Translations under genes and position numbers: made by a program
Source: Meconema thalassinum
Lineage: Eukaryota; Arthropoda; Insecta; Orthoptera; Tettigoniidae
DNA length: 64,000 bases
Reading direction: 5' to 3'
Assembly: GCA_946902985.2 (NCBI GenBank)
Contig: OX336392.1
Coordinates: 23,256,982 to 23,320,981 of the forward strand
In this document: in pieces, positions 18,910 through 32,000 of the stretch
Layout of the letters: each line of letters starts with the position of its first letter
Numbering within the stretch: position 1 is the first letter of the stretch
Notes under the pieces: generated by a model
Databases searched by the model: none
What the model was told of the DNA's origin: nothing
Seen by the model: only the letters and a program-made list of their open reading frames with translations

Positions 18910-21710
18910 TGTGACCGTTTGGTTGATGTCAACAACCACGATGACTCAACTAACGACACATAAATCGAATAAAAGGGTACCGTGAGGATCAGGTGACCTT
19001 CCATAAAGGCTAAAGCGGCACGAGAGTCCGTAGTCCACAGGGATCGTGGTACATGGTGACGATGGTCATAGACCGCCTGAGGAAAGGTTCACCTTAAAAC
19101 TAGACTGAGAAAATAAACATCCAGACTCATGTAAAACACCGTGAAAATTTATTAAAATTCACAAGCCCCTAGCCTAGTTCGGAGGGTTATAATCGGCTAG
19201 TCCGCAAATTAATAAATAAACTAAGATAAAGAACAGGTCCCCTACCTGAGAAGTTACTGAAAACCCTCGCGAAAGATCTAACTCACAATGATAAAGCAAC
19301 AACAGCAACGCTAGGAATATGGCACGACGCAAGTCCCTAGTTCAAGTTACAAGATCAAGCTAATATCTGAATTTACATTTAACAGGGTAGCAAAACAAAT
19401 CTAGGTTAGGATGGTACCATTTCGACGTTTAAATTTAACATTAATTCAACTAGCTAAGTCCTATCAATTAACAAAATTTACGGCGATGACGTCCGTAAAA
19501 GAAAACGATTACATCCAAAAGCTAAGTGTACAGCCATGAAAAACAAACAAATTTAATTATGCTTAATAACTATGTGCTAACAGCACACAATAAAGTAACA
19601 TGTAGGGTTTAATACACTTGACATCATAAATTAATAACGAAATAGACACAGTAGTTTTATTAAAAATTCCTGCCTACACCTTGGTTTACTCTTTGTAAAC
19701 CATAGTCATCTAATGTGTATAGTTACGGTGACGAATGCGCAGTTGAGACCACGTCTGACATCGCATGGCCTGAGCTCCACAAGCTACGAACTCTAGGTTC
19801 GCACATGCTTCAGGTCGCTACAAAAATGTCAACTGTCCTAGTCATTTCCTCACAAGGAAATTATCTTCAACTGCACGGCTATGTCAACAGTTCCAGAATG
19901 CAAAGAACAAAGTTAGATAGAAAGAATCGTTAGTTAGGCTTGTTTTACAACAATTATGCATTTTATTATTAGAATGTCGGTTTATAGGTTTATCGTAGGT
20001 TTATGGCGAATAACATTGACAATAGCCTGGGCACGGAGTGTCTCCAACTGAGATCATTCTCCACCAAAAAGCCTCGACTCAACAGTCGGAATATAATCAA
20101 CGAGTATAACAACTCGGACACACAATAACATGGGTTACCAGCGGCGCTAAGCTCGCGTTCAATAACTCTGGGATAGGCCTGTACAACAGTTACCTTCCAA
20201 TAACATCTGGTCAACGGGATCATCCCCAGACAAAGCATACAATAACATCCTGCTATAACAGGGTAGACTTCACCATCCTATAGAAAACCTTACATAACTG
20301 TACCTGTCATACGACAATACACGCAACAGAGCGCTGAACTAACAAAAAACCGATCCATAAAACAAGTGATCAAATACAAGAGTGGAAACTGGTTTCCATA
20401 AGCAAAATAGCAATGAAAGGAAAAGCGAATACAAATTGTACTCTGTCCTCGTCTATAGTAGTTTTGTCTCACAATGAAGCAGGCGTGCTCTAGGTCACTG
20501 GGTTACATAACCAGTTTATTCAAGGCCGGCGATTTAATCAATACAAAACCTGCACTTGGCCGGTTGATAAAAACATTACCATATGTTACGGATCTCTACA
20601 GAGTCCGTGTATCAAATGCACGCTATAAATCTGAGTATAGTAATACACTCCCGTCTTTCTACCAAAGACGTCTAAATGAAAGTAAACTTACAATAACTGA
20701 AGCTCTTTGCTTTAAAAATGCAACTCAGTAGTTGCTAGAACATCAAATAAAAACGTGTCTCACACGACACAAGAAAAATATGATAAATGTGGCACAGATT
20801 CACACACTAGATCTGCTTAATGATACGTTGGGAACCGCGTTCGATGCTAGGCAACGAAACATTCCTTCTAGTTGTTAGGTTCAAACATGACCAAGAATAG
20901 CTTCTGAGCTTATTCAAAATGAAATATAATGCATTTACAAACTGGTAGTTACTGTCGACTACCTAAATGATACGACCGTTCTAACGACAGTCAGGGGTGT
21001 AACAAATGATGGCTGCGAAGAATGCAGTCAATTAATAACCAAGGCATCTGATTGCCATAACTACAGTCAGCAAAGACTTGAAAATTACCCCAAGTAGGGT
21101 TGAACAAAATAGCCTCAAAATGACTACGATCAGGTTCAGCAAAAAGGTAGGCATTGACGTTCCACGACGTTCACCAAGCTGCACCAGGGCTGACCAAAAT
21201 GTCTGACCCCGAGGTGTCTCACTCTAAACTGAAATAAATGACATCTAACTAATCTAGTTACATCCCTACCTAGAAAAACGGCTGACACTGAGTGTGGTTG
21301 ATTCACAAACTACATTATAACTACTATACCACCAGAAACTAGAACAAAGAAGGGGTGTGACAAAAACTCACGAAATGGAGAAGCTCTCACTCAGCTCTGT
21401 ATTCCACAACAAGGGTTGTACATGAACCTCTCTGGCTCTCTGGATCGGTATCCTCCTCATCAGGATTCCCATCTGGACTCCCCCAAAGACCAGGGTTCGA
21501 TTTGTCCCTGTCGACATCTTCGTGGATATGCCTGGAAATGGCATTTTGGCTCCTTCCCTCTCGTTCATCGTTCTGGAAGTTCCACCATCATGCTGGTTCC
21601 TGTAGAAACGTCACCCCCCATACTGGGATGGTATTAGCCCATGGTGACTGCTTCAACCATGGTGAATAAAAGTCCAATCACGTGGGTAGCGAAATAAGTT
21701 GCGTGATTAT
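18910..21710 (-). repeat. Gypsy A 5' LTR, gag-proximal piece
   Basis: Matches 9056-11856 of the other LTR with few differences. Ends at the hAT insertion with GTGATTAT. Confidence 0.92.
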
Positions 21711-21731
21711 TAGAGACACGATTTTATGGTG
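21711..21731 (+). repeat. hAT left terminal inverted repeat
   Basis: Exact inverse of 24472-24492 over 21 bp. It begins TAGAG, the hAT style of end. Confidence 0.92.
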
Positions 21732-22173
21732 TATCGCGAAAATGCGAAATGTGTTTATATGTGCATCAAAGGTGTTTTAAATGTGTGTTTAATATTGTTT
21801 GATCATAAAGCACTGAATTTGTCCTCACGACTAAACGCGAAATTCCACCTTATTTGCGATGTACGTCCGTATTTGCGACATATCACGAAATCGGCTTGTT
21901 TATTACGTCTCTACACGATTTGGTGCGATATCGCGAGCCTTCAGTGGTTTTCACCTTGTTAGCATTGCTGGTAGAACCCAATTGAAATGTACTTTTAAGT
22001 GTTTAAAGCCTAAGCATATCCTAACATCACGTAGCAGGAAATTACTACACAGTTTCAATATTGGCTATCCTGTCGTACTGGGAGACAAGTAAGAGAGTTG
22101 GGCCGTGCATTGCTGACCACGCGGGTGCGCTGTGATTTGTAGTTGAAATTTATATTTCTAATGTGAATTCGGA

Positions 22174-22540
22174 ATGCCGAAAATAACGACGTGTTTTGAT
22201 AGGGCTGACGAGTTTAAAGACGAAGGCTATCATGTTTTCGATGCACGGCAGAAGATAGTTATGTGCAAATTCTGCAACATTAGACTAGATTGGAAGCGTC
22301 GCGATTCATGTGTGAAACACAACTTAAGTGAAAATCACAAAAAGAAGAAAAGGATTTTGTCTGAAGGAGGTACCAAAAGACAAATATCAGTTCAAGAGGC
22401 GGTCGGGAATGCCAAAAAAGTGAGAAATGACTCCGACGAATTTGTAATGTCAACAGTGGAGGCCTTTTTGAGTGCCAACATTCCTTTAGAAAAGCTAGAT
22501 CATCCAACAATGAAGGATTGGATGAACAAACATATACCAG
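22174..22540 (+). CDS. hAT transposase, exon 1 (zinc-finger part)
   Basis: The ATG at 22174 opens 122 full codons plus one base. Cys31, Cys34, His49 and His55 make a C-x2-C-x14-H-x5-H finger of the BED/CGGBP1 type, which binds the transposon ends. A Lys-rich stretch follows (KKKKR near 57) that may be a nuclear signal. The exon is taken to end after CATATACCAG because the next bases, GCGAGT, fit a GC-type splice donor and the unspliced frame stops at 22605 without any hAT core. Joining to 22891 keeps the frame through a Gly codon. The splice is a prediction from sequence alone. Confidence 0.75.
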
Positions 22541-22890
22541 GCGAGTTAATTTTTTTTTCGGATGCCACTACACTTACCAGTATCCCGCAGCCCCACTTTT
22601 CGTAGCGATAAAAATAATAATAGGTGGAAAGACGTAGTTTTATGTAACGAATTTTATCAGAGAGGGAAGGTAATTCTTTTACGATTGCCGAGAATCCACC
22701 AGCCCGCCGTGACATTTACAGCTGAAAGTTTTGCAACCACCATGGAAACGTGATGTGGGATACTAGAAAGTGTAGTAATGACTTAAATACTTTTAAGTTC
22801 ATATCATAAACAACAAATAAGTCTGATTTATTAATATTTTAAATTAAAATGAATTGCTTGCTAATAGATTTTTTCATTACACTGTTTTAG
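22541..22890 (+). other. Predicted GC-AG intron of the hAT transposase
   Basis: 350 bp from GCGAGT to TTTTAG (acceptor CACTGTTTTAG). It contains stops in all useful frames and AT-rich text. A GC donor is rarer than GT but known. No nearby GT donor preserving frame was found by eye. Confidence 0.6.
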
Positions 22891-24296
22891 GAAGTGGAAA
22901 TTTTCCCACAGCTGACTGGTTACGAAAGAAATATTTGCCCCTATTACATCAAGAAAAAGAAGAATCAAGTAGTGAGAAATTAAAGAATCAGCATGTTATT
23001 CTACACTGTGATGAAACCACAGATAGGATGGGTCGAGCCGTGTTCATTGTGCTATTTAGAACTCTTCCCAAGGGTAGTAGTGAGACTCCTCAAGTGCTAG
23101 TAGGTGGTGTTCTAATGCTTCAGAATGTTAACTCGCAGGAATGTTCTCAAGCCATAGTGGAGGTTATTAAGAGGCATAAACTTGAATACAAAAATATCAT
23201 AGGTATTTCAACAGATGGCGCACGATATATGAAAAAGTGTGTGCAAACTTTACAAGGTTTGATATCGGACAACCTTCTTCACATTGAGTGTTGGGCACAC
23301 AAGCTTTATTTAGTAGCAGGAATCTGGCCGAAGAAACTTCATCGTGTGAATGAGTGTGTTACCAAAACAAAGCAAGGTTTTCTTAATACAAGAAAACGGA
23401 AGCATAGGTATATTAGGTTCTTGCAGCAGAAGTATGGTGCAGGAGAAAAGGATATAAAGCTCTTTCCCTCACCAGTTATCACAAGGTGGAATACGTGGTT
23501 CACATCAGTTTCCTACTTGGCAGACTATGTCATGGACTTGGTTCAGTATTTTAAAACAGTGGAGAGTGATGCTGAAAGTGTTAAATACTTTCAAAAATTA
23601 AGTGAAAGTGAAGTAAAATCAATTTTGTGTGAGGCAATTTTTGTGAAAGAACACTGTGCCTCAACTTCTGAAAAGATAACTTGCTTCGAGGGTTCTAATT
23701 ATGCTTTGGCACATAAAGTTGTTCCAATGGTAAATGAACTCATTTCTGAGTACACGGTTATCGAAAAACTAGTGATGAAACCAGACACATTGAAGGCATT
23801 GAATGAACTATCAAGCGATAGAAAGAAAAGTGCTGAAAAAAGGTTCGTAGCCCTTGCCAATGCATGTCACACAAAACTCTCAGATATGCTGGCAAAAGAC
23901 TCTGCTCATGAGATTTTTAATTCACTCTCCTCACTGTTCCATCTGCCCCTGCTAAGAACTGTGAACATAGAGTCATCTCTCTTCAACAAGATTGAGAAAA
24001 TCCCCCTTTTTGCTGGAGTGAATTCTCATGACTTTTTGAAGTTCTACATTCAACTGCAAATCACCTGTAAATCTTTTTCATGTAGTGACGGTAATGTAGT
24101 TGAAGATGTATTGAAGGGAATGTTAGAGGAATATCCTATAGCTGTGAAATGTCTTCAATCTCTGTACATTTCCATTTCCAATGTTGACAGTGAAAGGGCC
24201 CTTTCTGCCTACAATGATATTTTGTCTGACAAGCGTACCAACCTGTCAAATGATAACTTAGAAACATTACTGAGTTACTACTTCAACAGCAAATGA
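22891..24296 (+). CDS. hAT transposase, exon 2 (RNase H-like core and dimerisation)
   Basis: Carries the catalytic part of a hAT transposase, which cuts the element out and inserts it elsewhere. The first Asp is in HCDETTDRMG, a second in GISTDGARYMK, followed by HIECWAHKLYLVAG. VITRWNTWF matches the conserved hAT 'TRW' block. The C-terminal SNVDSERALSAYNDIL with KRTNLSNDNLETLL is the hAT dimerisation region and supplies the catalytic Glu. With exon 1 the protein would be 590 residues, a normal hAT length. The frame is uninterrupted, so the copy may encode active enzyme. The finger type and core suggest a CGGBP1-related hAT branch, which is an inference. Confidence 0.88.
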
Positions 24297-24471
24297 ATAC
24301 TGTAAACCAAGCCATACTTAGTGTGTTTGTTGTTTCCTTCATTGCAACATACGGCAAAAGTATGTATATAGTCTAGTAAACCCTTTTTCTACACCGTAAG
24401 CAATGGCATTTATTCACCGCTTTTATCCCACTTTGCCCTTAGTTTTTACACCGCTATTGTGGTTTTTTATT

Positions 24472-24492
24472 CACCATAAAATCGTGTCTCTA
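24472..24492 (-). repeat. hAT right terminal inverted repeat
   Basis: Inverse of 21711-21731, followed directly by the GTGATTAT duplication. Confidence 0.92.
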
Positions 24493-24500
24493 GTGATTAT

Positions 24501-24632
24501 TCATCCTCTCACTTCCAAAATTATAATGTCCGTCGTGACTATTATAGGCTTCAATTATAAAATACGACACAGCCTTAATCTTGCAGATGTGGATTAGCAT
24601 GTGAGCTAATACTATTTTATAATGCTGCACGT
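24501..24632 (-). repeat. Gypsy A 5' LTR, middle piece between hAT and Gypsy B
   Basis: Matches about 11857-11988 of the intact LTR. Ends with ACGT, the duplication made by Gypsy B. Confidence 0.92.
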
Positions 24633-26391
24633 TGTACCCGATACCTATTTTAGGCTATCGGCTACGCCAGCTGACATTAAGCTATAGTTGAGGTTTTGGA
24701 AAGAAAGCAGATAAGATAGCGCATCGATCGCGTCAAGAAGAAAGCCGAGATGACGTAGGAGGTCGAGAATCAAGGAGGCATTGAAATCTGTAAGAAGATA
24801 GAATTATTAATAAAGATGTGAAGCTTTATTGAAATATATATGGGATTATAATAAGTTTAAACAACTTAGAAGAGTATATATGACATGAATTATATGTGGA
24901 AATAATTTTATGGAAATAAGTTATTGTATAACAGAACAGCCGAGAGGATTCGGGTTCGAGACTATGTTCATGACGTAGGAGCACTGTGGTGGGGGAGAAT
25001 TAGCCACGTGCCGCACGGAGCTCATAAGCTGGAACACAGCGCTAGGCAGTTCAGTTGGGCTCTATGAGACGAGCAGTACAGAGCAGCTCTATAGCACAGC
25101 GAGACGGGCATTGAAGGTCACGCAACACACGTAAACCGTCACGGCAAGTGTAGGCGACATTTCTCGTATCACCGAGCAACAGAGGCCGAGCGGGTCATTG
25201 ATACAGGCGACCTAGCCGAGAAGACAATTTTAGATAGCCGGGGTATTTCAAAACCACACTGATCGCATATGAAGACTTTATTTCAAGCTTCATTTCGACG
25301 CTGTTCGAACACAGGCTTTCACAAATAACCTTATAACCATGCTGTTATATAATACATTCAAAGCGACTTTTTACTATTCCAAGTAAACTGAATGTTTGGC
25401 ATAGGCTCTGATGAACATTTCAGCGTGCATTTATAAGAATTTTATCTTATACAATTTTCATAGATTACATATTACAGACAGATACAGGGTGTATCGTAAT
25501 CATGAACACTATCTAGTAAAATTTTTATTTTACTCAAGTAGAACTTTGCAGTAAGTTGAGAGAGGACTTACAATTCTCAAACTGAACATTTATCGGAACA
25601 GTGGCGTATATTAGAAGAAGAGTAGGGGGTCCGCTGTTTCCATGAACTTTTCGAGAAGGAGTTGGACGATATCCGCTATGGGTAATCCGAGGTTCAACAT
25701 GATCGAGTAAACGTGAATAGAGACAAGATGGCACCACAGAGCGATGGATTCGGTTCCTGACGAGAGGAGTCCAACAGCTGATTCGCTTGGGATTTCGAAG
25801 GAAATCGTCATTTCATGGATGAAATGATATTCACGCCGATCTTACGAGAAATCTTTAGGTAGGGAAAATCGACGATCTTGGAAATTATATTACAACTGAT
25901 AATGAAAGGTATTGTAAGAGTTCTATCTACCTGATACGATTATTTTCATGAATACTGGGCACACATGTATATTTTTCTAATAGGAGTGATTTGATTATTA
26001 AGACATGGTTTGAATTTATATACTTCGAATTTGCTAGAATATGGAGTGACCATATGATATGGCAGGCATCATTATTCGATATTCTCACCGTTGTTTGACT
26101 TTATTAAGAAGATGTCTGGTCTTATAGACATTTTTCCAGCTAGAATATTTTTCATGGATAGTTTTTTTTTTGAGTAACGAGTATTTCGAACTCGTGATCT
26201 GCAATTGATTATCAGAAACTACTTCGTCAGTTCATTGCATACTAGCGAGTGTGTATTATTCATCAGTAGGGAATTTTTTCCATTGGATTGTTTGGAGATA
26301 TTAAGAAGTTATTCACTTTAGTGAATGAACGTCGCTTTTATATGACAACTAGAAACTTGTTGATTCCTTTCTAGTACATTCATTCATATAG

Positions 26392-26560
26392 TCCACGAGG
26401 TGGGGTCCTTCGTATTTATACGATTGTATGGTGGCTACTCACCTTACCCACCGTTCAGGGAACTATCATCCAAGTCGACGGGGCGAGGTCCTTCGTATTT
26501 ATACGATTGTACGGTGGTTACACATCTTACTCGCCATTGAGGAACTCATTTTATCATCCG
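26392..26560 (+). repeat. 83-bp direct duplication with TATA-like cores inside Gypsy B LTR
   Basis: GTCCTTCGTATTTATACGAT begins at 26405 and again at 26488, with similar flanks (CGAGGTGGG / CGGGGCGAG before, GGTGGYTAC after). Repeated in the 3' LTR at 36619 and 36702. A TATTTATA core in each unit suggests promoter or enhancer duplication, but no start site is known. Confidence 0.5.
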
Positions 26561-28516
26561 AATGTACACGAGATGTAAGTGAATTAAACAAGGAACTACT
26601 AGTCACATATCAGTCGAAATTTTGTTAAATAAAGTAACGATAAATGTCAACAGGATTGCATTTAGTAATTCTTGTTTGCCAATCCAATATTTTGTTGCTA
26701 TACATCTTTTGAGAGTAATTTCAGTTTAACAGCTATTACAGCTGATGCTTTGATGATTTTTATAATTGTGTTTGATACCTTTGAGAAGGATTTAAAGTAA
26801 TTTAATCTTGTAAGATTAATCATTAATGGTCATAATTATTTTAAGGCAGATCAGTATTGCAGATTTTGATGTGAGAGATTATAGCACATTGGTGTTTTTC
26901 TACGATGTGAATTATGAAACTTGTGAAAGAGAATTTATGCTATTTGAAAGCAAATATTAAATTACTGAAGTAATGTTTTTCCAATTGTTTAAGAAGTTGT
27001 CTAGATGTAATCAGAATAATTACAGTCATTGGAGATTATGTGCGTTAATAATTTGAAGCCATTTATATATTTTTGTAGATCATGCAACGTGGTTAAATGA
27101 AGTTTGTGATAGGCATTTTGTGGAATTTGCCATTTGATAGTTGCAACGTTGATAATGTATTTTGAAGCGGACATGAGGTTGTTGTACCCAGTCTAGCGTA
27201 TTTGTTGAGATTCATGCTGTATGTGCTGAATATTTATGGAGTTTTGTAGCAATTCTTATATTCAAATGTGATATTTGGAATATTGAAGAAATATAATGTC
27301 GTTGTGGATAGTTAGATCCAACGTGATGTCGTGGAGACAATAATATTTTTGGCATGATAATTAAATACGAGATATAACTTGGAGGTAATAAAACTGTAAG
27401 ACAACGTTCTATAAACCTTATTAAACAATTTGTTAGGAAATTAAACAAATAAATGAAGTTTATAATACAAGATTTTCTGAAAATAATAATTAATGAAATA
27501 ATAATCTGAGATTTAAGCATATTAACGATCTGACCTAATGAAATAAAAATCAGAATGACTAGATGAAATAATAAAACTAAATAATCAGATGATTGAAATT
27601 TAAATAAGTTGATAAATTAAATTTTGAAATAAATCGATGAATTAAATAAGTGGATGAATTAAAGATTGAATTAATTAAACTGATTGAAATAAATTATTAG
27701 ACGATTGTAATGATGATGAATAACTGAATTAGAAGGTGATGATTAATTAAAGAAGCTGATGATAAATGAATTTTTATGGAATTAAATAAATTTAATTGGG
27801 AGATAATTCGAAGGAATTGCAACTTGAAATGTGAATTTAAATGAGGTTATGGTGATGAATTAACGATTCTGACAGGAATATTTGGAATTTTGAAGTGAGA
27901 ATTAATGTGAGAAATATTTAATTTGATAATAATGATGAGGATGACCAATGAGAATTTGAATTTTCTGTAATTCACAGATAAGAGATTAATGACGATGTAA
28001 ATAATGTAAATTAGTTAGTAAATGTTTAGGAACATTAGATTAACATGTTCTACGTTCAAATTATACCATGCAAACCATAATTTATGTGATATTTAACATG
28101 AGTGATTATTATATGTGTATGTTTAGGCAGATTAGTAACTTAATTAAATCCACATTGATGTTAAATTAAAGAGAATTAGGTCTCAGGTTTCACAAATGTC
28201 AGTGACGAAAGACATAGTGCGACAGTGATCCTGAGAACCCAAGAGAACTTTATACATTTTTCTTGATAAGTGGATTGAAATAATTTTGCATTAGAAAGGA
28301 GATGGTTCGATTTTTTGGACAATGACAATTTAACTTTGCATTCGACCATACTCTTAGGTAGGAATTATATTTAAGATGTCTGTCTGACTTTCAAAGTAAA
28401 ATAAATTTGTTTTTATCTTAGTTGTGATCTGATGATGGTGTGATGTTCCTTTTTCTTTCCTTGTCTTGAGTAAGGCTTATCCGGAAAGGAAGTGGTTTTG
28501 CTAGGAATTCAGTTGA

Positions 28517-28525
28517 TGGCGCCCA
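28517..28525 (+). promoter_or_regulatory. Primer-site-like TGGCGCCCA lying inside the Gypsy B LTR
   Basis: Same first nine bases as the Gypsy A primer site. Here it is 212 bp inside the LTR and is also in the 3' LTR (38730-38738). Nothing directly after the LTR end (28738 on: GAGAGAGAGGGAGAATTGG) is a primer site I recognise. Confidence 0.45.
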
Positions 28526-28737
28526 TTTATATTTGAATTATTTTTATTAACTTAAGCCCGTAACGACCCTAGAGATACTTTGTCTCGTGAAACCCACTGC
28601 TTTTTCAAGAACTCAGCTGAATTTCCGACACATTCCTTATTTGACTAGAGGTTCATTTAACTCCGCTCTGTCCTGGAACTCCAGGGATGTGATGTTATAG
28701 CAGATGGGTCATCGCATCCCCAGGACGAACGGGCACA

Positions 28738-29043
28738 GAGAGAGAGGGAGAATTGGCTTTATCCAACTAGTGGGGCTTTTCGATTTTGTTAATTCTATGG
28801 AATCACATCAGATTTAGATTACTGAGAGATTGATCTCAAGTTCATTTAAGTGTGTTACAAAATTTATTATACTTAGTCAGACAATGTACTTGTGTGCCCA
28901 ATCCAGTGTTCATGTTAATCGTATTAGTAATATCATGTTAGTTATAAGATATTTTTCCCTATACCCAAGTGAATGCAGGAATTGAGACATTGTGATGTGT
29001 TGTTGTCTAACGTCTCTATATAATTCTATATTGAAATATAATT
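28738..29043 (+). other. Gypsy B leader
   Basis: About 300 nt between LTR and gag-pol ATG, beginning with a purine-rich GAGAGAGAGGGAG. No frame and no recognised primer site. Confidence 0.6.
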
Positions 29044-32000
29044 ATGTTGCCAGAGGATTTAGCGAAGGTGTTAGGAGAGTTACAGACGGGTATGTCTGGA
29101 ATTGCAGAAACCATTTCTAAGATGGAAACTGAAGTTAAAGAACAAATTAATAATTCAGAAGCTAGATTAGAAGCTAAATGTAAAGAGAATGTACAAGCAT
29201 TGCAAACTAGTAGTGAAGAAAATTTAAAACTATTACAGTCAAATAGCAAAGATGAGTTGATGTTATTAGAGACTAGGCTACAGTCAAATAGTGAAGCTAA
29301 CTTGAAGGATAATTTTAAGTTATTAGAAGAAAGGTTACAGTCAAATACTGAAAGTCATTTAAAAGCTAGTGAAGCTAACTTGAAAGATAACTTTAAATCG
29401 TTAGAAGAGAAATTACAGTCTCGTAGTGAAGAAACTAATACTGAATTAGAAAATAAGTTAACCAGATTAGAGAATAGTTTAACTTTGAAGAACAATGAGA
29501 TGTTGAAAACTTTACAATTAGACATCATTGCAGTAAACATGAAAGGAGAGGAAAATGTTCAGATATTAAGGAAAAATATTATCGAGTTAGAAAGTAGAGG
29601 AGAAGAAAATATTTTCACTTTAAGAACAGATGTTATGACCATACAGAAAGACATTAAGTCAGATGTATCGAAGTTGAGATTCGACATCGATGGTTTAGTG
29701 GCAGATGTAGGAAAAATTCAAGATTGGTCTACCGAAGTATCTTTCGAGACTAAGATTAAGGGTCTAGAAACAAATCTAGGTAACGAAATAAAAGATTTGA
29801 AGACAGTAATTGGGACCATTAAAGATGAAGTCTTGGGAGAGGTCAATTCTAATATAAAGTCGTTAGAAAATCAATTGCAGAAGGATATTAGAAAGATAGA
29901 CGACGATATAGAGCAAAAGGTTAACGAAAACTTAACTTTATTTAAAAATAGAGTCGGAGCAATCGTGGAGGAACGATATAATGAGGTCGATGCCGAAGCA
30001 AAAGAGAAACGTGACGGGTTAGATGAAAAATTAATCGCAGGTATGGCAAACTTAGAAGTTAGGTTTACGGAAAGCAAGGAAGCGATGAAAATAGATTCAA
30101 CACTATTTAGAACAGATGTTGATCTGTTGAAAGAACAAGTCGCGTTAGTGAAGAACACGTGCGAAGGAAAGATTGACAAGTTGAGGAACGATCTAGACGA
30201 AAGTAACAAGACGCAGGACGTTACATCGTTAGATGAGTTGAAGACTCAGGTCAAGAGATTAGCAGAAGACAGGATGACGAAACTAGAATCCATAGTTAAC
30301 AGTTTTACCAGTCATAATGTGACATCAGGGGAAACATTGATGAATCAAACAGCGATAGACCGCAGTATGACGAATCAAGACACGAGCATGGTAGAAGACC
30401 GTCAAATGCAACCGAATGTGACATTCGAAAGGGTCAGTTCAACCCCTCAGGAGAATCCAAGTTCGAGTAGGAGTACGTCGAGTCCAAGTGAACGATACTC
30501 AGGTCCAGTCACAATTATAAGGAACCTAGATGACAAACCGAGAAAGTTTTCGGGAAATACAGGAGTTACACCAGTAGAATTTCTGCGAGATATTCGAGAC
30601 TACATGGCGGAACACAGGGTAGCCAAAGAAAGAGAGCTAAGGATAGTAGAACGCGCCTTAGATGGATCTGCACTTACGTGGTTTAGAGCGTTCAGAAGCA
30701 ACTTTGCGAACATGGAGCAATTTGCCATGGCTTTCTTGAGGAGATTCTGGAGTGCCGAGGATCAACTCAACGTAAGAGCGGAGATGTACTCCAAACGCTA
30801 TTCTACGTCACATCCGACGCATTACGCCAACTACTTCACGTCACAGCTGGCTAAATTACAGTTCCTTATTCCTCCATTGCCAGAAGAAGAGCTTTTGCAA
30901 GCTATAGCGCGACAGTTACCGATAGAGGTACAGCGATCTTTGATAGCATCGGGAGCCAATACGCTGGAACATTATGATGACATATTGCGGCGATTGGATT
31001 ATACGAGCGCACAGGTTACACCGAGAAGTAATAGGAACGACAACAGAAACACGCAAGAAGTAAACGCGGTAGTCGTGGACAATGCAGCTCAAACGGACAG
31101 AAGGGATTCCTGGGAAAACCGACGGAACGATGGGAATCGAGGAAACATCCGTAATGCAAGAGGAAATGATCGATATAGAGGACCATATGAAAGGCCATAC
31201 GATCAAGAAGCGAGAGATAGCCGGTATAGGAATTATAACCAAAATTCCAGGTATCAGGACAGAAATCGGTATAATAACAGATATCGGGGAAGGAATAACT
31301 GGAACCAAGGGCAACAGTATAATGGAAACGACCGACAGGAAGGCCGAAGAAACGATCCTAACGACAGAAGGGATAATCGTGGACATGAAAGGTCAAGACA
31401 AGAGGATAGACAGCCTAGTGCACCACTCGAGGAGACAATGAGAGATGTCAATCGAGCCAGCACGAGTGGCAATGAAAAAAAAAAAAACGTCAAATTAACT
31501 CCAGAAGAAAATGAAAATCATTGGGAATCAATCGTCATCGTAGAAACATATCAGGTCAAGGACGAGGATTTAATCGAGGAAGAAGACATAGTACAACGGG
31601 AAAATAGACATGAATTGCCAGTTATTAGTGTGGAAGTCATGGGAAAAGAAATAAAGACACTTGTAGACACAGGAGCTATGGTGAGCTTGATATCCATAGG
31701 TTGCCTGGATGAATTAAAATTATTAGGAAGAATTACAATGTTGCCAACTGTTGTTAGCAAAATTCAAGGGGTGATTCCAGACAAGAGTATGAAATGTAAA
31801 AGTCAGGTACTTTTAGATGTCGGGATTGGAACCAGAAGTTTTGAACAGATGTTCCTAGTAGTGGGTCAACTACATTTTGACATGATCCTAGGAGTGGATT
31901 TCCTAAGTGAGAGTGGCCTGATCATAGATATGCAGAGTAGGCGCATGTTCTTTCAAGAAGAGGTTATGGAAAATCAAGAATCGGAGATGACATTCTTTAG

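Larger units (their letters stand above)
21711..24492 (+). mobile_element. hAT DNA transposon, apparently complete
   Basis: A 2782-bp element with terminal inverted repeats of 21 bp starting TAGAGACACGATTTTATGG. It is flanked by the 8-bp direct repeat GTGATTAT (21703-21710, 24493-24500), the hAT-typical duplication size. The uninterrupted Gypsy A LTR at about 11849-11856 has GTGATTAT once, giving the empty site. It carries one transposase gene with a probable intron. Subterminal regions contain scattered CGCGAAA / ATCGCG-like motifs, common in hAT ends. Ends, duplication and coding exons all look intact. Confidence 0.95.
24633..28737 (+). repeat. Gypsy B 5' LTR
   Basis: Nearly identical to 34847-38950. 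It contains an 83-bp direct repeat around 26405-26560 and a TGGCGCCCA motif 212 bp before its end. Last about 1.4 kb is strongly AT-rich with GAATTAAA/GATGAATT text. Confidence 0.94.

Noticed and set aside
22562..22753. Small open frame inside the hAT predicted intron
   Set aside because: No hAT similarity. It lies between splice signals that restore the transposase frame.
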